Shown here in pieces: positions 15,727 to 23,705 of a stretch of 33,597 bases of DNA; position 1 is the stretch's first letter, and every line of letters begins with the position of its first letter. Origin of the DNA: Candidatus Thorarchaeota archaeon (GTDB lineage Archaea > Asgardarchaeota > Thorarchaeia > Thorarchaeales > Thorarchaeaceae); the NCBI GenBank assembly GCA_016839345.1, contig JAEOUL010000111.1:1-33597 (forward strand), read 5' to 3'. The position numbers and the translations under genes were made by a program. The notes beneath the pieces are model-generated. The model ran no database searches. It worked only from the letters and a program-made list of their open reading frames with translations, and was not told where the DNA came from.

Positions 15727-16124
15727 GCTCTCTCCACTATCTGTTTTAATAGCTCCTCCACCTCGAGAACTTTCTCATCTTTTGCTGCAAACAGTTGCGC
15801 TGTTACACTCTTAAAATCAGGCATACCTGTGCCCTCTGTATCAGACCCAATCACTGCATTTGAATAGGGTCCGCAAGGGATGAACACAATACCAGGTTCA
15901 GCTCTTCGGTCAAGCTTACTTGTTACAACAACACTACCATGCAATGTTTCAACACGGACAGGTTCACCTTCCTCCAATCCTAAGGCATCCAGTGTAATCT
16001 TGTCCATCTCACAGTATGCTACCTCTTTATGATACTCTGGACCAAGCTTGCCCAATTCCATAGCGCGTCCTTGTTTAAGGGTACGTCCTGAAGTTAGTAC
16101 AGCTTCGACTCCCACTCGACTCAT
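15723..16124 (-). CDS. fwdD: Formylmethanofuran dehydrogenase subunit D (molybdopterin dinucleotide-binding)
   Basis: 133 residues from ATG 16124. An in-frame ATG at 16133 has GGAG directly abutting it, whereas 16124 is spaced about 9 nt from that GGAG. The start 'VEAVLTSGRTLKQGRAMELG' and the 'LGLEEGEPVRVETLHGSVVV' and 'PGIVFIPCGPYSNAVIG' blocks are the double-psi beta-barrel domain that completes pterin binding for FwdB. It is first of a coupled fwdD-fwdB-fwdA set. fwdC, fwdF and fwdG are not in this window, so the complex must be completed from elsewhere or is a reduced form. Confidence 0.93.
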   Translation of the reverse strand: MSRVGVEAVLTSGRTLKQGRAMELGKLGPEYHKEVAYCEMDKITLDALGLEEGEPVRVETLHGSVVVTSKLDRRAEPGIVFIPCGPYSNAVIGSDTEGTGMPDFKSVTAQLFAAKDEKVLEVEELLKQIVERA

Positions 16125-16286
16125 ACAAGACATCTCCGGAAATGTGATTTTTGACTAATCAAACCGCAATAAGAATTCTTGGGGAAACGTGATTCTCTAT
16201 CTGTGTGTATCTAGATACAATATGAAATTGAGCCAACAAATCCCTTTCAATGTACAACCACGGTAATACATTCTGTCACTTCGAAG

Positions 16287-16340
16287 CCTTTATCTAACAA
16301 AGTTCGCGGAGAGCGCCCGTAGGCTCTCAGTCAGATAAGG
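16287..16340 (+). promoter_or_regulatory. Nested stem structure in the PDH leader
   Basis: An outer stem pairs 16287-16295 (CCTTTATCT) with 16333-16340 (AGATAAGG), 8 pairs with one bulged T. Inside it lies a perfect 6-bp hairpin, 16309-16314 (GAGAGC) with 16323-16328 (GCTCTC), loop 8 nt. The outer 3' strand ends in AAGG just ahead of the PDH E1alpha start, so it could mask translation initiation. The left arm also looks like a weak TATA box (CTTTATCTA). If it is one, transcription would begin inside the structure and the dyad would instead be a DNA site. Confidence 0.4.
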
Positions 16341-16355
16341 TAGTTGATTGAAATA

Positions 16356-17327
16356 ATGACAAGTAAGAAGACGCTAAAGGAGCTATTTGAAAGAACCCTG
16401 AAAATACGTAGATTTGAGGAGAAAGTCTGGGATCTCTTTGGTGAAAATCTGGTCCCTGGCACGCTGCACTTGTACTTAGGACAAGAAGCAGTAGCCGCAG
16501 GAGTAACAACAGCTCTCAAGAAGACTGACTGGATTCAGAGTACTCACAGAGGTCATGGCCATGTGATTGCGAAAGGTGCGGACATGAATGCAGCCTTGGC
16601 AGAGTTGCTTGGTAAGGAGAGCGGATCTTGTAAGGGTAAGGGCGGATCAATGCACATCACACAATTTGATGTAGGAGTTCTAGGTGCTACCGGTGTTGTT
16701 GCCTCAGGTCTTCCAATTGCAGTGGGTGCAGCTTTGTCCTGCCAAATGCGAGGTACTCAGGATGTTGTTGCCTGTTTCTTTGGAGACGGTGCATCGAACA
16801 ATGGAACTTTTGGAGAATCGCTCAATATGTCTGCGATCTGGAATCTACCTCTGATCTGGATTGTCGAGAACAATTTGTACGCTATGGGGACTCCTATCAA
16901 GATGATGTGCCCAAGCGCAAACATTGCGCAAAGAGCAGATGGTTACTGTATCCCGAATGTTGTTGTGGATGGGAACGATGCGCTGGAGGTTTATGAGGCT
17001 ACTGTAGAGGCTGTGAAACGCGCCAGAGCTGGAGAAGGTCCCACACTGATCGAGTGCCAGACATACAGAATGAGAGGACACTCACGTTTTGACCCTGCAA
17101 AGTATAGACCAGAAAACGAAGCAAAACACTGGTTGAGTGAGGAGAGAGATGCAGTTCGAATTATTCGTGAAATTGCCATTGCGCAGGATGCCTTGACTGA
17201 GAAAGAAGCTGAGAAGATAGATGCGAAAATATCCAAGGATGTCGAGAGAGCTGGCGAGTACGCCAAGAAGTCTAAGTATCCAAAACCCGAGGATGCTTTG
17301 ACTGATGTTTTTGCGGAGGTGCTCTAG
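16356..17327 (+). CDS. 2-oxoacid (pyruvate/acetoin-type) dehydrogenase E1 alpha subunit
   Basis: 323 residues from ATG 16356; a TTG at 16344 is an in-frame alternative and neither has an ideal ribosome site. The thiamine diphosphate motif runs 'GDGASNNGTFGESLN' to 'VENN' about 30 residues later. 'STHRGHGHVIAKGADM' and 'KGKGGSMHI' are E1alpha blocks, and 'YRMRGHSRFDP' is the active-site loop. The wording is closer to acetoin-dehydrogenase-type (AcoA) E1 than to BCKDH. It decarboxylates a 2-oxoacid (probably pyruvate, or acetoin cleavage) and passes the acyl group to E2 lipoate. It forms an alpha2beta2 with the next gene, whose ATG follows its stop directly. Confidence 0.94.
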   Translation: MTSKKTLKELFERTLKIRRFEEKVWDLFGENLVPGTLHLYLGQEAVAAGVTTALKKTDWIQSTHRGHGHVIAKGADMNAALAELLGKESGSCKGKGGSMHITQFDVGVLGATGVVASGLPIAVGAALSCQMRGTQDVVACFFGDGASNNGTFGESLNMSAIWNLPLIWIVENNLYAMGTPIKMMCPSANIAQRADGYCIPNVVVDGNDALEVYEATVEAVKRARAGEGPTLIECQTYRMRGHSRFDPAKYRPENEAKHWLSEERDAVRIIREIAIAQDALTEKEAEKIDAKISKDVERAGEYAKKSKYPKPEDALTDVFAEVL

Positions 17328-18302
17328 ATGCCAGAGATGACATATAGAGAGGCACTGAAAGCAGGTCTTCGTGAAGAGATGCTAAGAGATGAACGTGTAT
17401 TCATTATGGGTGAGGATGTCGGTCTCAATTGGGGTGGAGCCTTCAAGGTAACGAAAGGACTGGCTGAAGAATTTGGAGAGGAAAGGGTTCGGGACACACC
17501 CATCTCAGAGAATACTATCGCTGGAGCAGCTGTGGGTGCAGCAATAACTGGACTGATTCCAGTGGCAGAAATCATGTTTGGTGACCTCACTACACTTGCA
17601 ATGGATCAGGTTTGCAATCAGGCTGCAAAAATGCGTTATATGTTCGGTGGCCAGACGTCGGTCCCATTGGTTCTCAGAACTGTGTTTGGTGGTGGAAAAA
17701 ATATCGCGTCTCATCACTCACAGAGTCTTGAGTCATGGTTCATGCACACTCCAGGTCTCAAAATTGCAGTTCCGGCTTTTGCTTACGATGTCAAGGGTCT
17801 CATAAAAACAGCAATCAGAGACCCCGATCCAGTGATGTTCTTTGAGCATAAATTGGTCTATGACAGAAAAGAGGAAGTCCCTGAAGAGGATTACACAATC
17901 CCATTTGGTCAAGCAAAAGTGAGAAGAGAGGGTGCGGATGTTACACTTTGGGGGACTTTCTTCATGCTCCATAAAGCTCTCGAAGTGGCTGATGAGCTTG
18001 AGAAGGAGGGAATCAGTGTAGAAATTATCGATCCAAGAACACTTGCTCCGTTGGATACTAAAACATTGATTGATTCTGTCAAGAAAACTGGAAGACTTGT
18101 ACTTGTGACTGAGGAAACCAAGACTGGTGCAACAACCGCTGAAGTTGCAGCAATTGTTCAAGAAGAAGCATTCGACTGGCTTGACGCACCAATAAAGAGA
18201 GTCAATGCTCCAGATACTCCAGTACCATTCAGTCCACCTCTTGAGCAGTACTTCATTCCAGACAACAAACGTATAGCCCAAGCAATACGTGAAATAGTAT
18301 AG
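17328..18302 (+). CDS. 2-oxoacid dehydrogenase E1 beta subunit
   Basis: 324 residues, normal for E1beta/AcoB. ATG 17328 directly follows the E1alpha stop, and GGAGGTG lies 6 nt upstream inside E1alpha. Family blocks are 'MTYREALKAGLREEMLRDER', 'GEDVG', 'DTPISENTIAGAAVGAA', 'FGGGKNIASHHSQSLESWF' and 'IIDPRTLAPLDTKTL'. The 'HHSQSLESWFMHTPGLK' block holds the active-site His that aids reductive acylation. 'PVMFFEHKLVYD' again favours the acetoin/pyruvate-type group. Co-transcription with E1alpha and E2 is clear from the spacing. Confidence 0.95.
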   Translation: MPEMTYREALKAGLREEMLRDERVFIMGEDVGLNWGGAFKVTKGLAEEFGEERVRDTPISENTIAGAAVGAAITGLIPVAEIMFGDLTTLAMDQVCNQAAKMRYMFGGQTSVPLVLRTVFGGGKNIASHHSQSLESWFMHTPGLKIAVPAFAYDVKGLIKTAIRDPDPVMFFEHKLVYDRKEEVPEEDYTIPFGQAKVRREGADVTLWGTFFMLHKALEVADELEKEGISVEIIDPRTLAPLDTKTLIDSVKKTGRLVLVTEETKTGATTAEVAAIVQEEAFDWLDAPIKRVNAPDTPVPFSPPLEQYFIPDNKRIAQAIREIV

Positions 18303-18311
18303 GTGATGTCT

Positions 18312-19547
18312 ATGGTCACAACCATGATCATGCAGCGTATGAGTGTAGCAATGGAATATGGCGTGATTCTCAAATGGCTCAAGAAAGAGGGTGACAAAGT
18401 CAAACAAGGAGACCCCATTGTAGAAATCTTTGGAGAGAAGAATGAATTTGAATTAGAGTCACCTGCAGATGGTGTCTTACTAAAGATCCTTTGCGATGTG
18501 GATGACGAGATTCCTATAAGTGAACCCATTGCCATTATTGGTAAGAAAGGTGAGAAAATCCCCGATGTCATGCCAAGGAAATTGAATCAAGCAGTTGGGG
18601 TAGCACCTACAGTGACAACTCCAACTTCTTCTATACCGACTCCAAAAACAGCAGAGATTGTAAAACCCACCCAACCTCCAACTGAAACTCGCATGCCAAG
18701 TGGAAAGATCAAAGCATCTCCTCGAGCGAAAAAGAAGGCAAGAGAGATGGGTATTGATCTTGCTCTTGTTGTTGGTTCAGGTCAAGGTGGAAGGATTGTA
18801 GAGAAAGACGTTCTTGCTATACAGACTAGTGCCTTAACCACAGTTTCTGATGATCGAAAGGTAAAACATGTTGCAACTCTGACACCATTACGAAGGACTA
18901 TTGCTCGAAGAATGACTCAAAGTTCACAGCACCCCCACATCACTATGATTACTGAAATTGACATGACCGAAGTCGAGGAACTTCGAGATGAGATCAATGT
19001 GCAGGTTGAGAAGAAACATGGCATTAGAATCTCGTTCAATGATATCATAGTGAAGGCAGTAGCGGATACACTTGGGCGGTTTCCCAAGTTCAACGCTACT
19101 CTGATTGGGAATGACCTTGTCATGTATGAGGATGTGAACATTGGTGTTGCAATGGCCACGGATGATGGACTCATCGTGCCTACTGTGCGGGATGCAGACA
19201 AAAAGTCAATCACCGAGATTGCTATCGAAACCAAGGACTTTGGAAAGAGGGCAAAAACCAATGAGCTGAAGCCAGAGGAACTTTCAGGAAGTACTTTCAC
19301 CGTATCCAATCTAGGACCATTTAAGGTAGACCTGTTCATTCCTGTAATCAATCCACCAGAAACAGCAATCCTTGCTCTGGGTCAGATTAAGAAAAAGCCA
19401 GTAGTAATTGAAGACAAGATTGTCATAAGGGCGACGATGATGGCTAGTTGTGCTGTGGACCATAGAGTACTTGATGGCGCTCCAGCGGGACAGTTCTTGC
19501 AAGCACTCAAGGAAACTCTTGAAAACCCATTCATGATGAAAATATAG
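18312..19547 (+). CDS. Dihydrolipoamide acyltransferase (E2) of the 2-oxoacid dehydrogenase complex
   Basis: 411 residues from ATG 18312, chosen because AGGTGA (18301-18306) is 5 nt upstream; GTG 18303 and ATG 18306 overlap that site. Residues 1-75 are one lipoyl domain, with Lys43 in 'IFGEKNEFEL' where most E2s read E-x-D-K-A. A Pro/Thr-rich linker (about 82-120) leads to a peripheral-subunit-binding domain ('ASPRAKKKAREMGID..GSGQGGRIVEKDV'). The catalytic domain ends with 'CAVDHRVLDGAPAGQF' (the HxxxD active-site motif). It carries acyl groups from E1 to CoA. No E3 gene is adjacent; dihydrolipoamide dehydrogenase must be encoded elsewhere. Confidence 0.95.
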   Translation: MVTTMIMQRMSVAMEYGVILKWLKKEGDKVKQGDPIVEIFGEKNEFELESPADGVLLKILCDVDDEIPISEPIAIIGKKGEKIPDVMPRKLNQAVGVAPTVTTPTSSIPTPKTAEIVKPTQPPTETRMPSGKIKASPRAKKKAREMGIDLALVVGSGQGGRIVEKDVLAIQTSALTTVSDDRKVKHVATLTPLRRTIARRMTQSSQHPHITMITEIDMTEVEELRDEINVQVEKKHGIRISFNDIIVKAVADTLGRFPKFNATLIGNDLVMYEDVNIGVAMATDDGLIVPTVRDADKKSITEIAIETKDFGKRAKTNELKPEELSGSTFTVSNLGPFKVDLFIPVINPPETAILALGQIKKKPVVIEDKIVIRATMMASCAVDHRVLDGAPAGQFLQALKETLENPFMMKI

Positions 19548-19549
19548 CT

Positions 19550-21051
19550 CTAGAAACCTTTCTCTATATCATCAAAGATCAACCTGGTTGTTATATCAGC
19601 ACTCATAATAACGCTTGGAACTCCTGCACCGGGGTGTGTACCTGCACCCACCAAATACAGTCCCTTCACATCACGAGACCGGTTGTGCGGTCGGAAAAAT
19701 CCGGATTGTGTCAACAGAGGTTGAAGTTGGAATCCCGCGCCTTTGAATGAGTTAAGTTCAGTTTCATAGTTAGCAGGGGTGAATGTCTTTTTCACAACCA
19801 AATTATCAACAAGCCCAGGAAGACATCGTTCATCAAGGGTTTTTAGTATGTGATTACTGAACTCTTCTTTCTTCAAATCCCAATCAGTTCCAGAGTCCAT
19901 ATTTGCTACGGGTGTACACGCATACATGGTTTCACAACCAGGTGGAGCTAACTCGGGATCGGTTCTGGTTGGAATGTGTAAGTATGTCGAGAAATCATCA
20001 GGAACTATTTTCTTCTTGAAAATGTCATTAAGTAGACCTTTGTATCTGGGACCAAAGATAATGCTGTGATGAACCATGTCAGGGTATTGTTTCTCAACAC
20101 CAAAATAGGTCATGAACAGACTCATCGAATACTTCGCTCTTTTGTAGCGACCATCACCATTTCGTTTCCGGAATACTCTCTTGTCTAGAAGTTTCATGTA
20201 TGTGTTTGCAACATCAGCGTTCGAAATGACAATGTCTGCATCGTAGGACTTGCCATCTACAGTTGCTACACTTCTTACTCTGTTAGATTCAGACACCTCA
20301 ATGATTGTGACTTCCGAGTTCAGATGATATTCTCCACCGAGCTCTCTGAATAATCGTTCCATAGCTTCAACTAACTTGTGTGTACCTCCTCGAGCCCACC
20401 AGACACCATGCTTCTCTTCGATGTAAGTGATTAATGTGTAAATAGAAGTGGCTGTGAATGGGTTTCCGCCAATAAAGAGAGGATTGAATGACATAGCAAT
20501 TCTGAGGCGGGGGTCTTTCAGGTAGCTAGAAACCATCCCGTAGACGCTTCGGTATGCTTTGTAACGAATACCAGCAGGAGCCATCTTGGCCATGCTCCAG
20601 ATTGTTTCAAATGGCATTGAACCTAGTTTCTCAAATCCAAGCTCATAGATTGGCTTAGCAGCTTTCAGGAATCTCTCATAGCCCTGTACATCTGTAGGGT
20701 TCAGTTCTTGATTTCCTCAACATTATCCTCATAACCTCCATAGTTCATGAAGGTTCCATCTGAGAAATAAAGGCGATATTTCGGCGACACTTTCACAAGT
20801 TCAACGTAGTCTGCGACATCTTTTCCAGCGGATTCAAAGAGTTCGTTGATGAGAAAAGGAGGTGTGATTATTGTAGGTCCAGTGTCGAATGTGTATCCTT
20901 TCTCAGTGAACACACTGGCTCGTCCTCCTAACTGATGACGCTTCTCTAGTAGAATGACTGAATGACCAGCACTCTGCATGCGAATTGCAGCAGCCAACCC
21001 TCCTAGTCCACCACCAATAATGACAACTTGCTTTTCCTTGCTTTGACTCAA
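19550..21051 (-). CDS. crtI: Phytoene desaturase (CrtI family), interrupted by a frameshift near 20705
   Basis: Two pieces of one gene. The N-terminal part (21051-20701; TTG start with GGAGG 7 nt upstream) has the FAD motif 'VVIIGGGLGGLAAAIRMQSAG' region and 'EKRHQLGGRA', and stops after 'EEIKN'. From 20704 the next frame continues without a start as 'LNPTDVQGYERFLKAAKPIY' and runs to 19550, including 'WWARGGTHKLVEAMERLF', 'IVISNADVANTYMKLL' and the C-terminal 'GLYLVGAGTHPGAGVPSVIM'. Adding one base in the run read AAGAACTG (minus strand) restores about 500 residues, the normal CrtI size. It desaturates phytoene using FAD. It follows crtB by 24 nt. Whether the break is real or a sequencing error cannot be decided here. 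Confidence 0.9.
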
Positions 21052-21075
21052 CGTACTTCCTCCTTACTCCAAGAA

Positions 21076-22095
21076 CTAAGTCACAACCGTTTCTTCTATC
21101 ACTTTCTTATAGGGAGCTTTTTCATAGGCCTTCTTCTCTCTATAGTATTCTCTCCGAAGCTTGTATGCAATCCATAGCTTCTTCCATTTAGGAACAACAG
21201 CCCGCTTCTTGAAGACCTGATAGTCCATTTTTCTGATTTCATTCATGATTTCAGAGTAGACTCTGCTAGCTACCTTCACTGTAAACGCAGCAGCAGGTGG
21301 TAAATCTTGAATACCAATTTCTGATTTGGCGTAGTAGGATTGCGCTCTTGCCATCTCATGCTTAATTAGCCACTTGAAATTTGGACCGACCTCTTGCTTT
21401 TCAAAATCTGTCTTATCAACTCTGAATTGCTGTCTTGTTTCAAGAGGTATGTATATTCGCCCGTTATCAAAATCCTCAGCAATATCTCTGAGAATGTTAG
21501 TAAGTTGAAGCGCATGTCCCAAGTCTATTGCACGCTCAATGGTTAATGGATCGGTTGCACCCATTATGTAACATAGCATTACTCCAACGGTAGATGCAAC
21601 ATGATAGCAATATTTCTCAAGTTCTTGGATGGTTCGGATCTCTTTGAAATGGAGGTCCATTCGAACTCCTTCTATGAGTTCAAACATGTACTTGATTGGA
21701 ATTCTGTACTTCTTCATCGTATCCCCAAAAGCTCGTAAGACGGGATGGTCGAAGACTTCGCCTGTGTCCATTCGAGCGACAATGTCTTTCAATGCATCAA
21801 GCTCTTCTTCTAACGCCTTGTGTGGGATATCGATTTCGTCAGCAAAATCGTCAGCCAATCGGCAGAAGGCATAAAGTGCAGCAAAGGATCTTCGATCTCC
21901 CTCGTCCAAATATCGTGATGCAAAATGAAAGGAACGAGCATGAACTTGAAACAGACGCATGCAGCAATCATAGCTGGCTTCCAGATCGATGTCAGTAGGG
22001 TCCAAGTGCGGAACTATCTTGGATGGCAGAACGGATAGATGTGAATCATATTCACATGTTGCATATGTGTCTTTAAATTCGCTTCTAAAGAACAT
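21076..22095 (-). CDS. crtB: Phytoene synthase
   Basis: 339 residues from ATG 22095, with GAGG about 9 nt upstream; a GTG at 22101 is too close to that motif. Family blocks: 'RSFHFASRYL', first Asp-rich motif 'RLADDFADE' (D82-D87), 'EGVRMDL', 'YCYHVASTVGVMLCYIMG' and the second Asp-rich motif 'QLTNILRDIAEDFDNGRIYIP' region (D204, D208). It condenses two geranylgeranyl diphosphates to phytoene with Mg2+. The final 50 residues are Lys/Arg/Tyr-rich, longer than in many bacterial CrtB. It is the first gene of the minus arm of the carotenoid locus and faces the plus arm across a 120-bp divergent promoter. Confidence 0.95.
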   Translation of the reverse strand: MFFRSEFKDTYATCEYDSHLSVLPSKIVPHLDPTDIDLEASYDCCMRLFQVHARSFHFASRYLDEGDRRSFAALYAFCRLADDFADEIDIPHKALEEELDALKDIVARMDTGEVFDHPVLRAFGDTMKKYRIPIKYMFELIEGVRMDLHFKEIRTIQELEKYCYHVASTVGVMLCYIMGATDPLTIERAIDLGHALQLTNILRDIAEDFDNGRIYIPLETRQQFRVDKTDFEKQEVGPNFKWLIKHEMARAQSYYAKSEIGIQDLPPAAAFTVKVASRVYSEIMNEIRKMDYQVFKKRAVVPKWKKLWIAYKLRREYYREKKAYEKAPYKKVIEETVVT

Positions 22096-22137
22096 GATCA
22101 CAATCCTCGTAGACCTATTGTCCTGTAGTAATTTTTG

Positions 22138-22168
22138 ACTCTTTAAATAGATACCCTTTTTATCTATT
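22138..22168. promoter_or_regulatory. Divergent carotenoid promoter with 23-bp dyad
   Basis: AATAGATA (22146-22153) and TATCTATT (22161-22168) are perfect 8-bp inverted repeats with a 7-bp spacer. They sit between crtB (minus) and the plus-arm desaturase. A TTTAAA (22142-22147) suits the minus promoter and TTTTTATCTATT (22157-22168) the plus promoter, so the dyad overlaps both TATA-like regions. This is the position expected for an operator controlling both arms; the regulator is unknown. Confidence 0.5.
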
Positions 22169-22221
22169 ATTATGTGGAAAAATAGACCGAATCAATACTA
22201 TGACACTCGAAGGTGTGAGAT

Positions 22222-23694
22222 ATGAAAATCATTGTTATAGGAGCAGGAGTGGGAGGACTCTCAGCTGCAGCTCTACTTGCGAAATCAGGCCACCAGGTTA
22301 CGGTTCTTGAGAAAAATGCAGTGCCTGGAGGCAGAGCCCGTGTCTGGAAGAAGGACGGCTTTGTATTTGACATGGGACCTTCGTGGTATCTAATGCCGGA
22401 GATATTCGAGCACTTCTTTGAGTTTTTTGACAGAAAAGTAGAGGATTTCTATAGACTGATACGGCTTAATCCATCATACAGGATTTTCTTTCCGGATGAT
22501 GTGGTCGATATATCGGCAGACCTAGAGGAGAACAAGGCTCTATTTGAGAAACTGGAAAAGGATGGGGCAAGAAAGCTTGAGAAATACCTCAAACAAGCTA
22601 AGACCAAGTATGAGTATCTTTTGGATGGGCTAATGTACCAAGATCTTGCAGGAATCAGGGCAATGTTCAGTCCAAAATTGATGGCGGCTGGATGGAAATT
22701 GAGTATTCTATCAAACATGGAGAAGCTGATGAGTAAGTACTTCTCAACTGAAAGGGCAAAGAAGATACTACAGTATTCGATTGTGTTTCTGGGGGGCAAT
22801 CCGAAGAATACACCAGCATTATATTCCATGATATCTCACATTGATTTTAACCTTGGAGTTTGGTATCCGTATGGTGGCCTTGGGAAGATTGTTGAAGCAA
22901 CCCAGAAACTAGCGCAAGAATATGGAGCTGATATTCGTTTTGAAACTGAAGTGACCAAACTGGAAATCGAAGACAAGTACGTCAAGAGAGTCATCACAAC
23001 CAAGGGCGAGTTTGAGGCGGACATCATTGTGAATAATGCTGATTATCCTCACTCTGAAATGGACCTTCTCGAAAGAGAGTTTCAGACCTACCCACAGAGC
23101 TACTGGGAGAAGAAGACCATTGCACCATCTGCATTTGTCCTGTATCTTGGTTTGAACAAGAAGATTGAGAGCCTGACACATCACAATGTGATTTTGGATT
23201 ATGACTGGGTTAGACACTTCGAACAAATCTTCGAGGATCCCTCCTGGCCAGATGAGCCTGCATATTATCTATGTTGCCCATCCAAAATGGACAACACTGT
23301 AGCACCTCCTGATGGGGAGAACATTTTTGTCACTATTCCGATCTCACCAGGCATAGAGGACACGCCTGAAATCCGTGAGGCATATTTTAGCAAAATCATC
23401 AAGCACATGGAAAAAGTGACTGGAACAAGTATTAGTGATTCGATAATTGTAAAGAGGATTTTCTCACTAAAAGACTTCTCACAGGATTACAACGCTTACA
23501 AGGGCACAGCTGTGGGTCTAACTCACACATTCAGCCAGTCAGCATTCTTCAGACCGAGACATAGAAGTAAGAAAGTGAAAAACCTCTTCTACACTGGTCA
23601 ATACACCCACCCGGGAATTGGAGTGCCAATGGCATTGATTGCTTCAGAGATAGTCGCAAATCTCATCAATGATGAATATGGAAGTAATGAGTGA
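22222..23694 (+). CDS. CrtI-type carotenoid desaturase, candidate 3,4-desaturase (CrtD-like)
   Basis: 490 residues, ATG 22222 with GGTGTGA upstream. The Rossmann FAD site is 'MKIIVIGAGVGGLSAAALLA', followed by 'EKNAVPGGRARVW', 'DMGPSWYLMPEIFEHF', 'VWYPYGGLGKIVEATQKLA', 'IIVNNADYPHSEMDLL' and the terminal 'NLFYTGQYTHPGIGVPMAL'. It is a full-length paralog of the frameshifted CrtI across the divergent promoter. It is followed by a UbiA-type elongase and a CruF-type hydratase. In haloarchaea that trio (elongase, hydratase, CrtD) makes bacterioruberin, so a 3,4-desaturase role is reasonable by context. It could instead be the working phytoene desaturase. Confidence 0.88.
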   Translation: MKIIVIGAGVGGLSAAALLAKSGHQVTVLEKNAVPGGRARVWKKDGFVFDMGPSWYLMPEIFEHFFEFFDRKVEDFYRLIRLNPSYRIFFPDDVVDISADLEENKALFEKLEKDGARKLEKYLKQAKTKYEYLLDGLMYQDLAGIRAMFSPKLMAAGWKLSILSNMEKLMSKYFSTERAKKILQYSIVFLGGNPKNTPALYSMISHIDFNLGVWYPYGGLGKIVEATQKLAQEYGADIRFETEVTKLEIEDKYVKRVITTKGEFEADIIVNNADYPHSEMDLLEREFQTYPQSYWEKKTIAPSAFVLYLGLNKKIESLTHHNVILDYDWVRHFEQIFEDPSWPDEPAYYLCCPSKMDNTVAPPDGENIFVTIPISPGIEDTPEIREAYFSKIIKHMEKVTGTSISDSIIVKRIFSLKDFSQDYNAYKGTAVGLTHTFSQSAFFRPRHRSKKVKNLFYTGQYTHPGIGVPMALIASEIVANLINDEYGSNE

Positions 23695-23705
23695 GATGAG
23701 TTGAG

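Noticed and set aside
16220..16264. 14-codon ATG frame in the fwdD/PDH intergenic region
   Set aside because: Too short, no ribosome site, and it lies in a region better explained as divergent promoters.
17733..18407. 224-codon minus-strand open frame antisense to PDH E1 beta/E2
   Set aside because: Antisense shadow of strongly conserved genes; Cys/His/Phe-rich composition typical of reverse-frame translation.
20618..20701. Separate gene starting at ATG 20617 (C-terminal CrtI piece)
   Set aside because: The CrtI coding signal continues upstream of that ATG to the frameshift near 20705, so it is not an independent start.
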